A stretch of DNA of 64,000 bases from Thalassomonas haliotis. GTDB taxonomy: Bacteria > Pseudomonadota > Gammaproteobacteria > Enterobacterales > Alteromonadaceae. The notes under the pieces are model-generated. The model made no database searches. It saw only the letters and a list, made by a program, of their open reading frames with translations, and had not been told where the DNA came from. The first letter of the stretch is position 1. The number at the start of each line of letters is the position of its first letter. A program made the position numbers and the translations under genes. The stretch is taken from the NCBI RefSeq assembly GCF_028657945.1, contig NZ_CP059693.1:6138001-6202000 (forward strand). Reading direction: 5' to 3'. Positions 26,623 to 35,668 of the stretch are shown here, piece by piece.

Positions 26623-28320
26623 TTATTCCTGAATAAGCGCCGCCATCATCTTATTGGCAATATCAACATGGTGCTGCATGGTCGAAAACTGCTTAGTGAT
26701 CGCCTCCGGACCAAAGACATATACCGGCACAGGCGCTGCGGTATGGGTACCGGTTCCCCAAACAATGTTTTGCTCTTTTGCCAGGGCGCGACCGATTAAA
26801 TCACCGTGAATTTCATCACCGTAAACATAGAACTCTTTAAAATCGTTCACTTTCGGGAACTCTTGGGCACTTAAGTAGCTGTGATCATGCACCAGGTAGT
26901 CATTCACCTCGCGCTCGCCGATAAATTCAGCTTCTTCGGCAGTCACTTTAAATTCACTGTGAGTATTGATAGCATCCGCCCATTGCTCACCCGTGGTATT
27001 GGTGAAGTCCCAGTCGGCACTGACAATATCCATCATGTCGTAGAAGGTACCGGTTTGACCATAAAGCATATCCAGTTTGCTTAACGCGCCAAAGTTAAAA
27101 TTTGGCTTGTATTCACGACCCTTCATACCGTCGCCGTCAAGGATTTGGGCTTCGGGTAAGTCGTTACGGGAATAACTGAAACCGAAACTGCCGGTTTCAT
27201 GATCGGCGGTAACCACTACCAGGGTGTCATCTCTGTCTTTTACCCACTCATATACTGCGGCTATGGCTTCATCGAATTTTAGTAATTCATGCAGCATCCA
27301 GCCGGCATCATTAAGGTGACCGGCCCAGTCGATTTGCCCTCCCTCAATCATCAGGAAGAAACCGTCGGGATCTTTAGCCAGGATATCCAGGGCTTTTAAG
27401 GTCATTTCCCTCAATGAAGGCTGGGTACAGCTGTTATCTTTTTTACAGTCGCTATAGGCAATACCGTCCGCCATGCCCGAGTTGGCAAACAGACCTAATA
27501 TTTTTGTGCCTTCATCGGTGGCAGCGCTATTAAGCTGGTCACGGTCAAAAGCCAGGTGATAGCCGTATTCATTTTTCGCTTCGAGCAAAAGGTTACGGTC
27601 ATCGCTGCGCTTCGATTTTTTATAGACACTTTCCGGTGCGCCTAAATCCGCCATCGTTTGCCGATCGGCTTCATCGGTTTTAATATCTGATGGCAGAAAT
27701 ACCCGGGCGCCACCGGACAACATCAAATCAACACTGCCGGAAGCAATCAATTCTTCAGCAATTTCAGCTTCCAGCGAGCGATGCGGCTGATGGGCGGCAA
27801 AGGCTGCCGGCGTAGCATGGGTGATACGGGTATCAGACACCAGGCCGGTGGCTTTACCCTGGGCCTTGGCTTTTTCCAGGATGGTTTTAACAACATTACC
27901 TTCGCTGTCCAGGCCAATCATTTCCGAGCCGGCGGCAACACCTGTCGCCAACTGGCTGGCGGAACAGGCAGAGTCCACCACTAAACTACCGTTGGCACCA
28001 AAAGGAGCGTTTAATGATAAACCCAGCTGACCCGCCTGAGCCAATTTGGTCAATGCGGTTTCATTGCCCGAGGCATTATAAGTAGAGTTGGGGGCACGGC
28101 GGGCATATTCTTCCAACAGGCCAACCTGTTGCGGTCCCATGCCGTCGCCTATCATTAAAATCACATTTTTAACGCTGGTGACGTCCTCGTTGGTTTCCCT
28201 GGGCACTTCAACTTCTTTAATAACTTCCACTTCCTTGATCACTTCACGGGTATCGTCGTCATTACAACCCGCTAAAAATACCCCGGAGACCACCATGGCC
28301 AGCATAGTTTTCTTGAACAT
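26623..28320 (-). CDS. Alkaline phosphatase, lipoprotein
   Basis: About 565 residues, exported. A lipobox LAGC follows an N-terminal hydrophobic stretch, so the protein is probably anchored to a membrane by a lipid. Catalytic and metal-site motifs of the alkaline phosphatase family are all visible: VILMIGDGMGP (metal Asp), VDSACSASQLATG (nucleophile Ser), MIEGGQIDWAGHLND, VVVTADHETGSFGF and GTGTHTAAPVPV (late metal His). An EVIKEVEV repeat links the anchor to the catalytic part. It hydrolyses phosphomonoesters outside the cytosol to supply phosphate. A Pho box lies upstream. Start at the second of two adjacent ATGs chosen for spacing from AAGGG. Confidence 0.92.
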   Translation of the reverse strand: MFKKTMLAMVVSGVFLAGCNDDDTREVIKEVEVIKEVEVPRETNEDVTSVKNVILMIGDGMGPQQVGLLEEYARRAPNSTYNASGNETALTKLAQAGQLGLSLNAPFGANGSLVVDSACSASQLATGVAAGSEMIGLDSEGNVVKTILEKAKAQGKATGLVSDTRITHATPAAFAAHQPHRSLEAEIAEELIASGSVDLMLSGGARVFLPSDIKTDEADRQTMADLGAPESVYKKSKRSDDRNLLLEAKNEYGYHLAFDRDQLNSAATDEGTKILGLFANSGMADGIAYSDCKKDNSCTQPSLREMTLKALDILAKDPDGFFLMIEGGQIDWAGHLNDAGWMLHELLKFDEAIAAVYEWVKDRDDTLVVVTADHETGSFGFSYSRNDLPEAQILDGDGMKGREYKPNFNFGALSKLDMLYGQTGTFYDMMDIVSADWDFTNTTGEQWADAINTHSEFKVTAEEAEFIGEREVNDYLVHDHSYLSAQEFPKVNDFKEFYVYGDEIHGDLIGRALAKEQNIVWGTGTHTAAPVPVYVFGPEAITKQFSTMQHHVDIANKMMAALIQE

Positions 28321-28374
28321 CATTCAACCCTTATAAACGGTGTGATAAAAATAGTTGCCGCTAAATTAGTGCTA

Positions 28375-28407
28375 AAAGGTGACAAAAGAAAGACAGATTT
28401 AAGACAG
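28375..28407 (-). promoter_or_regulatory. Pho box upstream of the alkaline phosphatase gene
   Basis: On the minus strand three consecutive 11-base direct repeats read CTGTCTTAAAT, CTGTCTTTCTT, TTGTCACCTTT, matching the PhoB-binding pattern (CTGTCAT repeats every 11 bases). They end 55 bases upstream of the start codon, with TAATTT as a possible -10 about 8 bases downstream. PhoB would replace the -35 contact here, so the gene should be induced by phosphate limitation. Confidence 0.85.
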
Positions 28408-28609
28408 AATTATTACAACTCTGACCAGCTAGCGATAAATCAATCAACTGAATTTACAGATAAAAAAGTACAATTGTTAACCAAATCTGCCAGATATAAA
28501 GCTAAACTTAAACCTCCACGCTCAAAATAAAAAACGTGGCAAAGAGGGCAAAATTAGGTATAGTGCGCGCCCCTGAATTTTCGAAGTAAGCTTTTTAAAA
28601 GGAACGACA

Positions 28610-29239
28610 GTGGCAGCCAGTGGTAACTTATTTATTTTGTCGGCCCCCAGCGGAGCCGGTAAATCAAGCCTGATCACCGCATTACTGAAGCAGGCATCAC
28701 CAAGACCTATGCAGGTTTCTGTTTCCCATACTACGCGCGCCCCCCGCCCGGGTGAAAACAATGGCGAACATTACCATTTTGTCAGCGTTGATGAATTTAA
28801 AAAGCAAATCGAGCAAAAAGCCTTTTACGAATACGCCGAAGTATTCGGTAATTATTACGGCACCAGTGAGGCCGCCATTGATGCCCAGCTGGCACGCGGC
28901 ATAGATGTTTTCCTGGATATCGACTGGCAGGGCGCCCAGCAGGTACGGATGAAAAAGCCGGAAGTGACCACGATTTTCATCAGTCCGCCGTCAAAGCAGG
29001 AGCTGGAAAACCGCCTGCGCAGCCGCGGCCAGGACAGCGACGAAGTGATCCGCGATCGCATGGCCCAGGCCAAGGCAGAATGTTCCCATTACCAGGAATT
29101 TGATTACATTATTGTTAACGATGACTTTGATCGGGCACTGCTTGATCTTACCACTATCGTGAACAACCAACGCTTAAAGCGTAGTCAGCAGATAGAAAAA
29201 CATCAGGATTTGTTTAATGATCTATTGGCTAACGATTAA
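28610..29239 (+). CDS. gmk: Guanylate kinase
   Basis: Phosphorylates GMP to GDP with ATP. 209 residues (E. coli 207), starting GTG at 28610 with AAAGGA 8 bases upstream. P-loop [11 protein letters not shown] (about 10-20), GMP-binding [20 protein letters not shown] and lid region with [14 protein letters not shown] likely promoter TATAGT lies near 28560. First gene of a block with rpoZ and spoT, as in E. coli. Confidence 0.97.
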   Translation: MAASGNLFILSAPSGAGKSSLITALLKQASPRPMQVSVSHTTRAPRPGENNGEHYHFVSVDEFKKQIEQKAFYEYAEVFGNYYGTSEAAIDAQLARGIDVFLDIDWQGAQQVRMKKPEVTTIFISPPSKQELENRLRSRGQDSDEVIRDRMAQAKAECSHYQEFDYIIVNDDFDRALLDLTTIVNNQRLKRSQQIEKHQDLFNDLLAND

Positions 29240-29292
29240 GCATGAAGTAAACTACGCTACTATTTTATAAATTTTATTGTTGGAGTGACCTA

Positions 29293-29574
29293 ATGGCTCG
29301 CGTAACTGTTGAAGATGCCGTAGATAAAATCGGTAATCGTTTTGACCTGGTGCTGGTAGCATCTCGTCGTGCCCGCCAAATTGCAACCGGCGGAAAAGAT
29401 CCTTTGGTTGAGCTTGAAAATGACAAACCAACAGTATTGGCGTTACGTGAGATCGAAGAAGGTTTAATCACCACAGATGTCATGAACAGCGCTGAGCGTC
29501 ATGCACAGGTAGAGCAGGAATCGGCCGAACTTGCTGCCGTTGCCGCTATTGTTGGTGGACAAAACGCAGAGTAA
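29293..29574 (+). CDS. rpoZ: RNA polymerase omega subunit
   Basis: 93 residues (E. coli 91). [20 protein letters not shown] and [14 protein letters not shown] followed by [15 protein letters not shown] are the conserved omega sequence. It helps assemble beta-prime and forms part of the ppGpp site on polymerase. Neighbouring spoT makes and degrades that nucleotide. Confidence 0.97.
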   Translation: MARVTVEDAVDKIGNRFDLVLVASRRARQIATGGKDPLVELENDKPTVLALREIEEGLITTDVMNSAERHAQVEQESAELAAVAAIVGGQNAE

Positions 29575-29596
29575 CTCTTCTCTGGGTTGTTGTCTG

Positions 29597-29640
29597 AAAA
29601 CGCGTAATAACTGGCTTCAGTTTTGCGCGTTTTTTATTTT
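29597..29640 (+). terminator. rpoZ terminator
   Basis: AAAACGCG / CGCGTTTT arms with an inner ACTG/CAGT stem and a run of six T, starting 23 bases after the rpoZ stop. It implies partial or complete separation of gmk-rpoZ from spoT transcription. Confidence 0.82.
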
Positions 29641-29780
29641 CACGGCTTTTTTTGAAAATCGAAAAATTTCATACCCAGAAAAGGTTTATAGCCATTGGCT
29701 TTATCGGCAAATACACGTATCCTGTGATTTGTCCCCTAGATTAATATTCACCGAGCTGCAAAACATTAAGGGAGTTTTTG

Positions 29781-31889
29781 GTGTACCTTTTTGAACCATT
29801 AAAAGAACATGTTTCCGGTTACCTGTCCCCAGAGCAGATAGAGCTGCTCAAACAAGCTTATATCGTGGCCAGGGATGCCCATGAAGGCCAGATGCGCTCC
29901 AGCGGCGAACCTTATATTACTCACCCGGTGGCCGTTGCCCTTAACCTGGCGAAAATGCACCTGGACCATGAAACCTTAATGGCGGCACTGCTCCATGATG
30001 TCATTGAAGATACCAGCACTACCAAAGACGAACTGGCAGAGCTGTTCGGCCATACTGTGGCCGAGCTGGTGGAAGGGGTCAGCAAGCTAGACAAGCTCAA
30101 ATTCGATAATAAAGAAGAAATGCAGGCGGAAAATTTCCGTAAAATGGTACTGGCCATGGTGCAGGATATCAGGGTGATCCTGATCAAACTCGCCGACCGT
30201 ACCCATAATATGCGTACCCTGGAGTCACTCAGACCCGACAAACGCCGCCGCATCGCCCGGGAAACCCTGGATATATACGCCCCCATCGCCAACCGCCTCG
30301 GCATTCATGACATTAAAAACGAATTGGAAATCCTCGGCTTTGAAGCCCTGTATCCGATGCGCAGCCGGGCATTAAAGTCGGCGGTCAAGCAAGCCCGCGG
30401 CAACCGTAAAGAAATTATCAATAATATCCAGGAAGAAATCACCGCCCGCCTGGAAGAAAGCGGTATTCCTGCCACTATCGTCGGCCGGGAAAAGCACTTA
30501 TATTCCATCTACCGTAAAATGTTAAACAAAGAACTGATGTTTAACGAGGTGATGGATATTTATGCCTTTAGGGTTATCGTCGATAATAAGTTTGACGATT
30601 GCTACCGCGCCCTGGGGGCGGTACACAACCTGTTTAAGCCGATCGAAACCCGGTTCAAAGATTATATCGCCATCCCCAAAACCAACGGCTACCAGTCGCT
30701 GCATACTTCCCTGATCGGCCCCCACGGGATCCCGGTAGAAATTCAGATCCGTACCAAAGACATGGATCAAATGGCGGATAAAGGGGTCGCGGCCCACTGG
30801 TTGTACAAACAAGACGGCGACGACAGCGGCACCACGGCGCAGATGAAAGCCCGCCGCTGGATGCAGAGCCTGCTGGAATTACAACAAAGCGCCGGCAGCT
30901 CGTTTGAATTTATCGAAAACGTAAAATCGGATCTATTCCCGGAAGAAATTTATGTCTTTACCCCGGACGGCCGTATCATCGAGCTGCCGATGGGCGCCAC
31001 CGCGGTCGACTTTGCCTACGCGGTACACACAGACGTCGGCAACTCCTGTGTCGGCGCCAAGGTTGACCGCAAGCCTTATCCGCTCAGCCAGCCGATAGAC
31101 TCGGGCCAAACCATAGAAGTGATCACTTCCTCGGCAGCGCGACCCAATGCCACCTGGCTCAACTTCGTGGTAACCGCCAAGGCCAGGTTACAGATCCGTA
31201 CCTATTTGCGCTCCCAGGAAAAAACCGAGTCCCAGGCACTGGGTTTACGGTTGTTAAGCCATGCCTTAGGCAAAACCGCGCTGGAAGATATTTCCCAGGA
31301 AAAAATCGACTCTGTGGTCAAGGAAACCGGCAATGCCAGTTTTGAAAATCTTTTGATCAACATAGGCTTAGGTAATGCCCTCAGTATCGGCATTGCCCGG
31401 CGTTTAACCGACGAATTTACCGAAGACAGCGAGCTGGAGCCGACGAGTAGCAAAACCAAGATGCCGATCAAAGGCACCGAAGGCATGCTGGTGAATTACG
31501 GTAAATGTTGCCGCCCGATCCCCGGCGACAGTATTCTTGCCTACCTCAGCCCGGGTAAGGGCCTGATGGTACACCAGCAGGGTTGCCGCAACATTAAAGG
31601 CCATGAGCAGGGCAGCTTGTTCCCGGTGAAATGGGACAGCGATATCGACCGCGACTTTATTGCCCGCCTGCGCATTGAAATAATTAACCACCAGGGGGCG
31701 CTTGCCGCCCTCACCAATGTCATCGCCCGCGGAGAGTCCAACGTACACTCCCTCAATACCGATGAAAAAGACTCCGGCTTATATACCATAGATCTGGAGA
31801 TCACCTGTCGAAACCGCGTACATTTAGCCGATATTATTAGAAAAATTAAGGTTATGGTGGATGTACAACGCGTGATCCGTAACAAATAA
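29781..31889 (+). CDS. spoT: Bifunctional (p)ppGpp synthetase/hydrolase SpoT
   Basis: 702 residues (E. coli 702). HD hydrolase domain with [10 protein letters not shown] (about 65-75) and [11 protein letters not shown]; synthetase domain with [17 protein letters not shown] and [14 protein letters not shown]; then TGS ([24 protein letters not shown]), a conserved zinc-finger-like CCRPIPGD, and a C-terminal ACT domain. Both hydrolase and synthetase residues look intact. I use the GTG at 29781 giving MYLFEPL as in E. coli SpoT, with GGGAG upstream; a TTG codon just before is less likely. Confidence 0.97.
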   Translation: MYLFEPLKEHVSGYLSPEQIELLKQAYIVARDAHEGQMRSSGEPYITHPVAVALNLAKMHLDHETLMAALLHDVIEDTSTTKDELAELFGHTVAELVEGVSKLDKLKFDNKEEMQAENFRKMVLAMVQDIRVILIKLADRTHNMRTLESLRPDKRRRIARETLDIYAPIANRLGIHDIKNELEILGFEALYPMRSRALKSAVKQARGNRKEIINNIQEEITARLEESGIPATIVGREKHLYSIYRKMLNKELMFNEVMDIYAFRVIVDNKFDDCYRALGAVHNLFKPIETRFKDYIAIPKTNGYQSLHTSLIGPHGIPVEIQIRTKDMDQMADKGVAAHWLYKQDGDDSGTTAQMKARRWMQSLLELQQSAGSSFEFIENVKSDLFPEEIYVFTPDGRIIELPMGATAVDFAYAVHTDVGNSCVGAKVDRKPYPLSQPIDSGQTIEVITSSAARPNATWLNFVVTAKARLQIRTYLRSQEKTESQALGLRLLSHALGKTALEDISQEKIDSVVKETGNASFENLLINIGLGNALSIGIARRLTDEFTEDSELEPTSSKTKMPIKGTEGMLVNYGKCCRPIPGDSILAYLSPGKGLMVHQQGCRNIKGHEQGSLFPVKWDSDIDRDFIARLRIEIINHQGALAALTNVIARGESNVHSLNTDEKDSGLYTIDLEITCRNRVHLADIIRKIKVMVDVQRVIRNK

Positions 31890-31900
31890 AAGAGAAATTT

Positions 31901-32290
31901 ATGAAAACCATTATCAAAACAGACAATGCCCCCAGCGCTATCGGCACCTACAGCCAGGCGGTAAAAGTAAAAAACACCGTATACCTTTCCGGCCAGATCC
32001 CTTTAGATCCAAATAGCATGGAAATCGTTGGCAACACTTTTGAAGAGCAGGCAGAGCAGGTATTTAAAAACCTGGTCGCCGTATGCGAAGCCGCCGACGG
32101 CAGCATCAACGATATGGTCAAAGTCAATATCTTCATGACCGACCTGAACAATTTCGCCACCGTCAATGAAGTAATGAGCCGTTACTTCAAAGAACCTTAT
32201 CCGGCACGCGCCGCCATAGGTGTTTCTCAATTGCCTAAAGGCGTCGACATTGAGATAGACGGCATCATGGAATTGCCCAGCGTCGACTAG
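31901..32290 (+). CDS. ridA: RidA-family enamine/imine deaminase
   Basis: 129 residues (E. coli 128). Hydrolyses reactive enamine/imine intermediates released by PLP enzymes such as threonine dehydratase IlvA, whose gene lies in this window. Family motifs: [40 protein letters not shown] and the substrate-binding Arg in [22 protein letters not shown]. It follows spoT by 11 bases and precedes trmH; E. coli lacks it in this place. Confidence 0.95.
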   Translation: MKTIIKTDNAPSAIGTYSQAVKVKNTVYLSGQIPLDPNSMEIVGNTFEEQAEQVFKNLVAVCEAADGSINDMVKVNIFMTDLNNFATVNEVMSRYFKEPYPARAAIGVSQLPKGVDIEIDGIMELPSVD

Positions 32291-32380
32291 CATTGCTCTA
32301 ACAGAGTAGTAGCAACATCTTAACCCCCGATCGCTGGCAAAAAGTGATCGGACAGAGCTAAAACCTTAAGTAGTTACCTT

Positions 32381-33088
32381 ATGACACCAGAAAGACATGA
32401 ACGCATCAAGCTGATGCTGGATAAACGCCAACCGGATCTCACCGTTTGCATGGAAGGCGTGCACAAAAACCATAACCTGGCCGCCGTGGTACGTACCTGC
32501 GATGCCATAGGTGTCAGCGATGTGCACGCGGTATGGAAAAGCGAACAGATGCGGGTTTCCGGGGGCAGCGCCGCCGGCAGTCAAAACTGGATTGACGTAC
32601 ATAACTACACCACCACAGAAGACGCCATCGCCGAGCTGAAAAAGCAAAATATGCAGGTGCTGGTAACTAACCTGTCACCGACGGCGGTAGATTTTCGCGA
32701 AGTTGATTATACCAAACCGACCGCCATTATCCTCGGCCAGGAAAAATTCGGCGCTTCACAAACCGCGTTGGATTTGGCGGATCAGGATATCATTATTCCT
32801 ATGGTCGGCATGGTGCAGTCGTTAAATGTTTCCGTGGCCTGCTCGGTGGTATTATATGAAGCCCAGCGCCAGCGCCAGCTTGCCGGACTGTACGACAGCC
32901 CGCGCTTATCCGAAGAGCGCCGCCAACGCGTGCTGTTCGAAGGCGGCCATCCTATTTTTGCCAAAGCCTGTGTCCGCAAAGGTTTGCCTTATCCTAAAAT
33001 CGACGATGAAGGACAGATCATCGCCAGCGATGACTGGTGGCAAAAAATGCAGATGACCAAAGAAACCTGGCAGGATATCGACGACTAA
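32381..33088 (+). CDS. trmH: tRNA (guanosine-18-2'-O)-methyltransferase TrmH
   Basis: SPOUT-class methyltransferase, 235 residues (E. coli 229), that methylates the ribose of G18 in the tRNA D-loop using S-adenosylmethionine. The three family motifs occur in order: HNLAAVVRTCDAIGVSDVH with the catalytic Arg, AIILGQEKFGAS, and IPMVGMVQSLNVSVACSVVLYE, which forms the knotted cofactor pocket. RecG follows 3 bases later. Confidence 0.96.
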   Translation: MTPERHERIKLMLDKRQPDLTVCMEGVHKNHNLAAVVRTCDAIGVSDVHAVWKSEQMRVSGGSAAGSQNWIDVHNYTTTEDAIAELKKQNMQVLVTNLSPTAVDFREVDYTKPTAIILGQEKFGASQTALDLADQDIIIPMVGMVQSLNVSVACSVVLYEAQRQRQLAGLYDSPRLSEERRQRVLFEGGHPIFAKACVRKGLPYPKIDDEGQIIASDDWWQKMQMTKETWQDIDD

Positions 33089-33091
33089 ACC

Positions 33092-35200
33092 ATGGCGACT
33101 CAGGCTTCATCCGGGCAGGGCTTAAGCAACCTGGCGATCACCCCGGTGACCGTACTTAAAGGTGTCGGTCCCGGTATGGCCAAAAAACTGGAAAAGGTCG
33201 GCTTGCTGACCATCCAGGATCTGCTGTTTCACCTGCCGCTGCGTTATGAAGACCGCACCCGGATCCTCTCCATCGGCGAGCTGGTGCCCGGCATACATAC
33301 CAATGTTATCGGTGAAGTCGTCAACAACCAGATAGTGCAGGGGAAACGCCGCATGCTGGTGGTCACCTTAAGTGACGATACCGGCACTATCAACCTAAGA
33401 TTTTTTCATTTTTCCGCCAGTTTGATCAAAACTTTGGCGGTCGGCACCAGTATCCGCTGCTACGGCGAAATCAGCCGCGGCGGACGCGGTTTTGAAATCG
33501 TACATCCGGAATACAAACCCCTGGATCAGGACCAGCCCTTAGCTGCCGGCGATGAAACCCTGACCCCTGTCTATCCCACCACAGAAGGGTTGAGGCAAAT
33601 TTCCCTGCGCAACCTGACCGAGCAGGCGCTGGTGCGCCTGAAACGGGGCCAGGTGGAAGAGCTGGTACCGCCGGAATTTCTGCAACATCCTTTATCTCTG
33701 GCCCAGGCACTGGCGATAATTCACCGCCCGCCGCCGGATACCAACATCAGCGCGATAGAAAACGGCAAACACCCGGCGCAAATCCGTTTGATCAAGGAAG
33801 AATTGCTGGCCCATAACCTCAGTATGCTGAAATTAAGGGCGTCGAGCGATAAGCATAAAGCCATCTCCCTGGATATCGATGCCAAACTCAACAAGAGTTT
33901 TCTCGACTCCCTGCCGTTTTCTCCTACCGGCGCCCAGGCCCGGGTGGTGGATGAAATCCGCACCGATTTGATCAAAACCGTACCTATGATGCGCCTGGTA
34001 CAGGGGGATGTCGGCTCGGGTAAAACCCTGGTGGCGGCACTGGCAGCCATTACCGCCATAGGCCAGGGTTACCAGGTGGCGCTGATGGCACCAACGGAAA
34101 TATTGGCGGAGCAGCACGCCATTAATTTTCAAAAATGGTTTGAGCCGCTCGGCATCAATGTCGGCTGGCTCGCCGGCAAAACCAAATCCAAGGCGAGAAA
34201 CCTGGCATTGGCGGCAATAGCGGACGGCAGCATGCAGCTGGTGATCGGCACCCATGCCCTGTTCCAGGAACAGGTAGTGTTTCAAAAAATGGTGCTGGTG
34301 ATCATAGATGAGCAGCATAAATTCGGGGTACACCAGAGATTATCCCTGCGGGAAAAGGGCGCTTTTGACGGCACCTATCCCCACCAGCTGATCATGACCG
34401 CGACCCCGATCCCCAGAACCCTGTCCATGACCGCCTATGCCGATCTCGATACTTCAGTAATCGATGAACTGCCGCCGGGACGCACCCCGATCACCACAGT
34501 GGCCCTGCCCGACAACCGCCGGGACGATGTGGTGGAACGCATCCGTCAGGCATGCGAGCAGGATAACCGCCAGGCCTACTGGGTCTGCACCCTGATTGAT
34601 GAATCGGAAGTGTTGCAATGCCAGGCGGCGGAAGATACCGCCAACTATTTGCAGCAGCAATTGCCGACTTTAAAAATCGGCCTGGTGCACGGCCGGATGA
34701 AGGCGGTGGAAAAACAGGAAGTCATGGACCAGTTCAAGGCAGGCAATCTGCACCTGTTGGTGGCAACAACGGTGATCGAAGTCGGCGTCGATGTGCCCAA
34801 TTCCAGCTTAATGGTTATCGAAAACCCGGAACGTTTGGGCCTGGCCCAACTGCACCAGCTGCGCGGCCGGGTAGGGCGTGGCGCCATCGCTTCCCACTGT
34901 GTGCTCATGTACAAAAGTCCGCTATCAAAAACCGCCATTAAACGCCTGGGAGTTTTACGGGAAAGCAACGACGGTTTTGTCATCGCCCAACGGGATCTGG
35001 AAATACGCGGTCCGGGTGAATTGCTCGGTACCCGGCAAACCGGTTTGGCGGAATTAAAAATCGCCGATCTATTACGGGATGCCGAATTGATCCCGGAAGT
35101 AAAACGCGATGCCTATTTGTTATGGAAAAAACATCCGGATAAAGGCCTGGCATTGATCAATCGCTGGCTGGCCAATAAAGAACAATATTCCAACGCCTGA
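33092..35200 (+). CDS. recG: ATP-dependent DNA helicase RecG
   Basis: 702 residues (E. coli 693). Remodels stalled replication forks and Holliday junctions. N-terminal wedge domain that splits the fork (VGPGMAKKLEKVGLLTIQDL, OB-fold to about 280), then two helicase lobes: Walker A GDVGSGKT (about 305), Walker B DEQH (VIIDEQHKFGV), TATPIPRT, and the second lobe with HGRM, VATTVIEVGVDVPN and QLRGRVGR. Starts 3 bases after trmH, so it is cotranscribed with spoT-ridA-trmH. Confidence 0.97.
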   Translation: MATQASSGQGLSNLAITPVTVLKGVGPGMAKKLEKVGLLTIQDLLFHLPLRYEDRTRILSIGELVPGIHTNVIGEVVNNQIVQGKRRMLVVTLSDDTGTINLRFFHFSASLIKTLAVGTSIRCYGEISRGGRGFEIVHPEYKPLDQDQPLAAGDETLTPVYPTTEGLRQISLRNLTEQALVRLKRGQVEELVPPEFLQHPLSLAQALAIIHRPPPDTNISAIENGKHPAQIRLIKEELLAHNLSMLKLRASSDKHKAISLDIDAKLNKSFLDSLPFSPTGAQARVVDEIRTDLIKTVPMMRLVQGDVGSGKTLVAALAAITAIGQGYQVALMAPTEILAEQHAINFQKWFEPLGINVGWLAGKTKSKARNLALAAIADGSMQLVIGTHALFQEQVVFQKMVLVIIDEQHKFGVHQRLSLREKGAFDGTYPHQLIMTATPIPRTLSMTAYADLDTSVIDELPPGRTPITTVALPDNRRDDVVERIRQACEQDNRQAYWVCTLIDESEVLQCQAAEDTANYLQQQLPTLKIGLVHGRMKAVEKQEVMDQFKAGNLHLLVATTVIEVGVDVPNSSLMVIENPERLGLAQLHQLRGRVGRGAIASHCVLMYKSPLSKTAIKRLGVLRESNDGFVIAQRDLEIRGPGELLGTRQTGLAELKIADLLRDAELIPEVKRDAYLLWKKHPDKGLALINRWLANKEQYSNA

Positions 35201-35668
35201 TGATTTTCGTATCGGGTTTGGCAACGGTTAACAACAGCTAAAATCATCAATCAGCATCTTGCGAGTTATATTTTCCCAGTTAGCTCCTTACCTTTTTATT
35301 AACAAACACCTTACCAGCCCCCTTTTTCCGGTGATTATTTCTCCACCAAACAACAAATCGTACCAGCCATAGTTAACAGCTCTATTATTTTTAATTAACA
35401 TCGAAAGTAACCACATGAATATAAAGAAATAATTTTCCGATGTCGTGAATTAACGAAAACCCGTCGCAAATTTACTAGAGGCAAGTCACCCAGTTGTTAG
35501 TATCGAATAACGCTCAGAGCAGGATTGCTTTGACGCTATTTAGCCTGAACCAAACGGATGTCTTCCGTTCATCTAAATCACATAATTAAAAAAATTGTGC
35601 ATCAATAATAAAAATAACCGCACTTAAACCATAAAAACATTTCGATAGAATTCCCCGATGGAGTAAAC
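35201..35668 (+). promoter_or_regulatory. Upstream region of the first subtilase with shared promoter element
   Basis: 468 bases without a gene. At 35454-35519 lies GAAAACCCGTCGCAAATTTACTAGAG followed after a variable stretch by GTTGTTAGTATCGAATAACGCTC. The same two blocks, at identical spacing, precede the second (38334-38400) and third (41074-41130) subtilase genes. TAGTAT is a plausible -10; no good -35 is present, so an activator probably binds the upstream block. The start codon is about 150 bases downstream. Confidence 0.6.

Noticed and set aside
28342-28530. 62-codon plus-strand frame between the phosphatase gene and gmk
   Set aside because: It covers the Pho box and the gmk promoter region, has no ribosome site and low-complexity polar content; likely chance.
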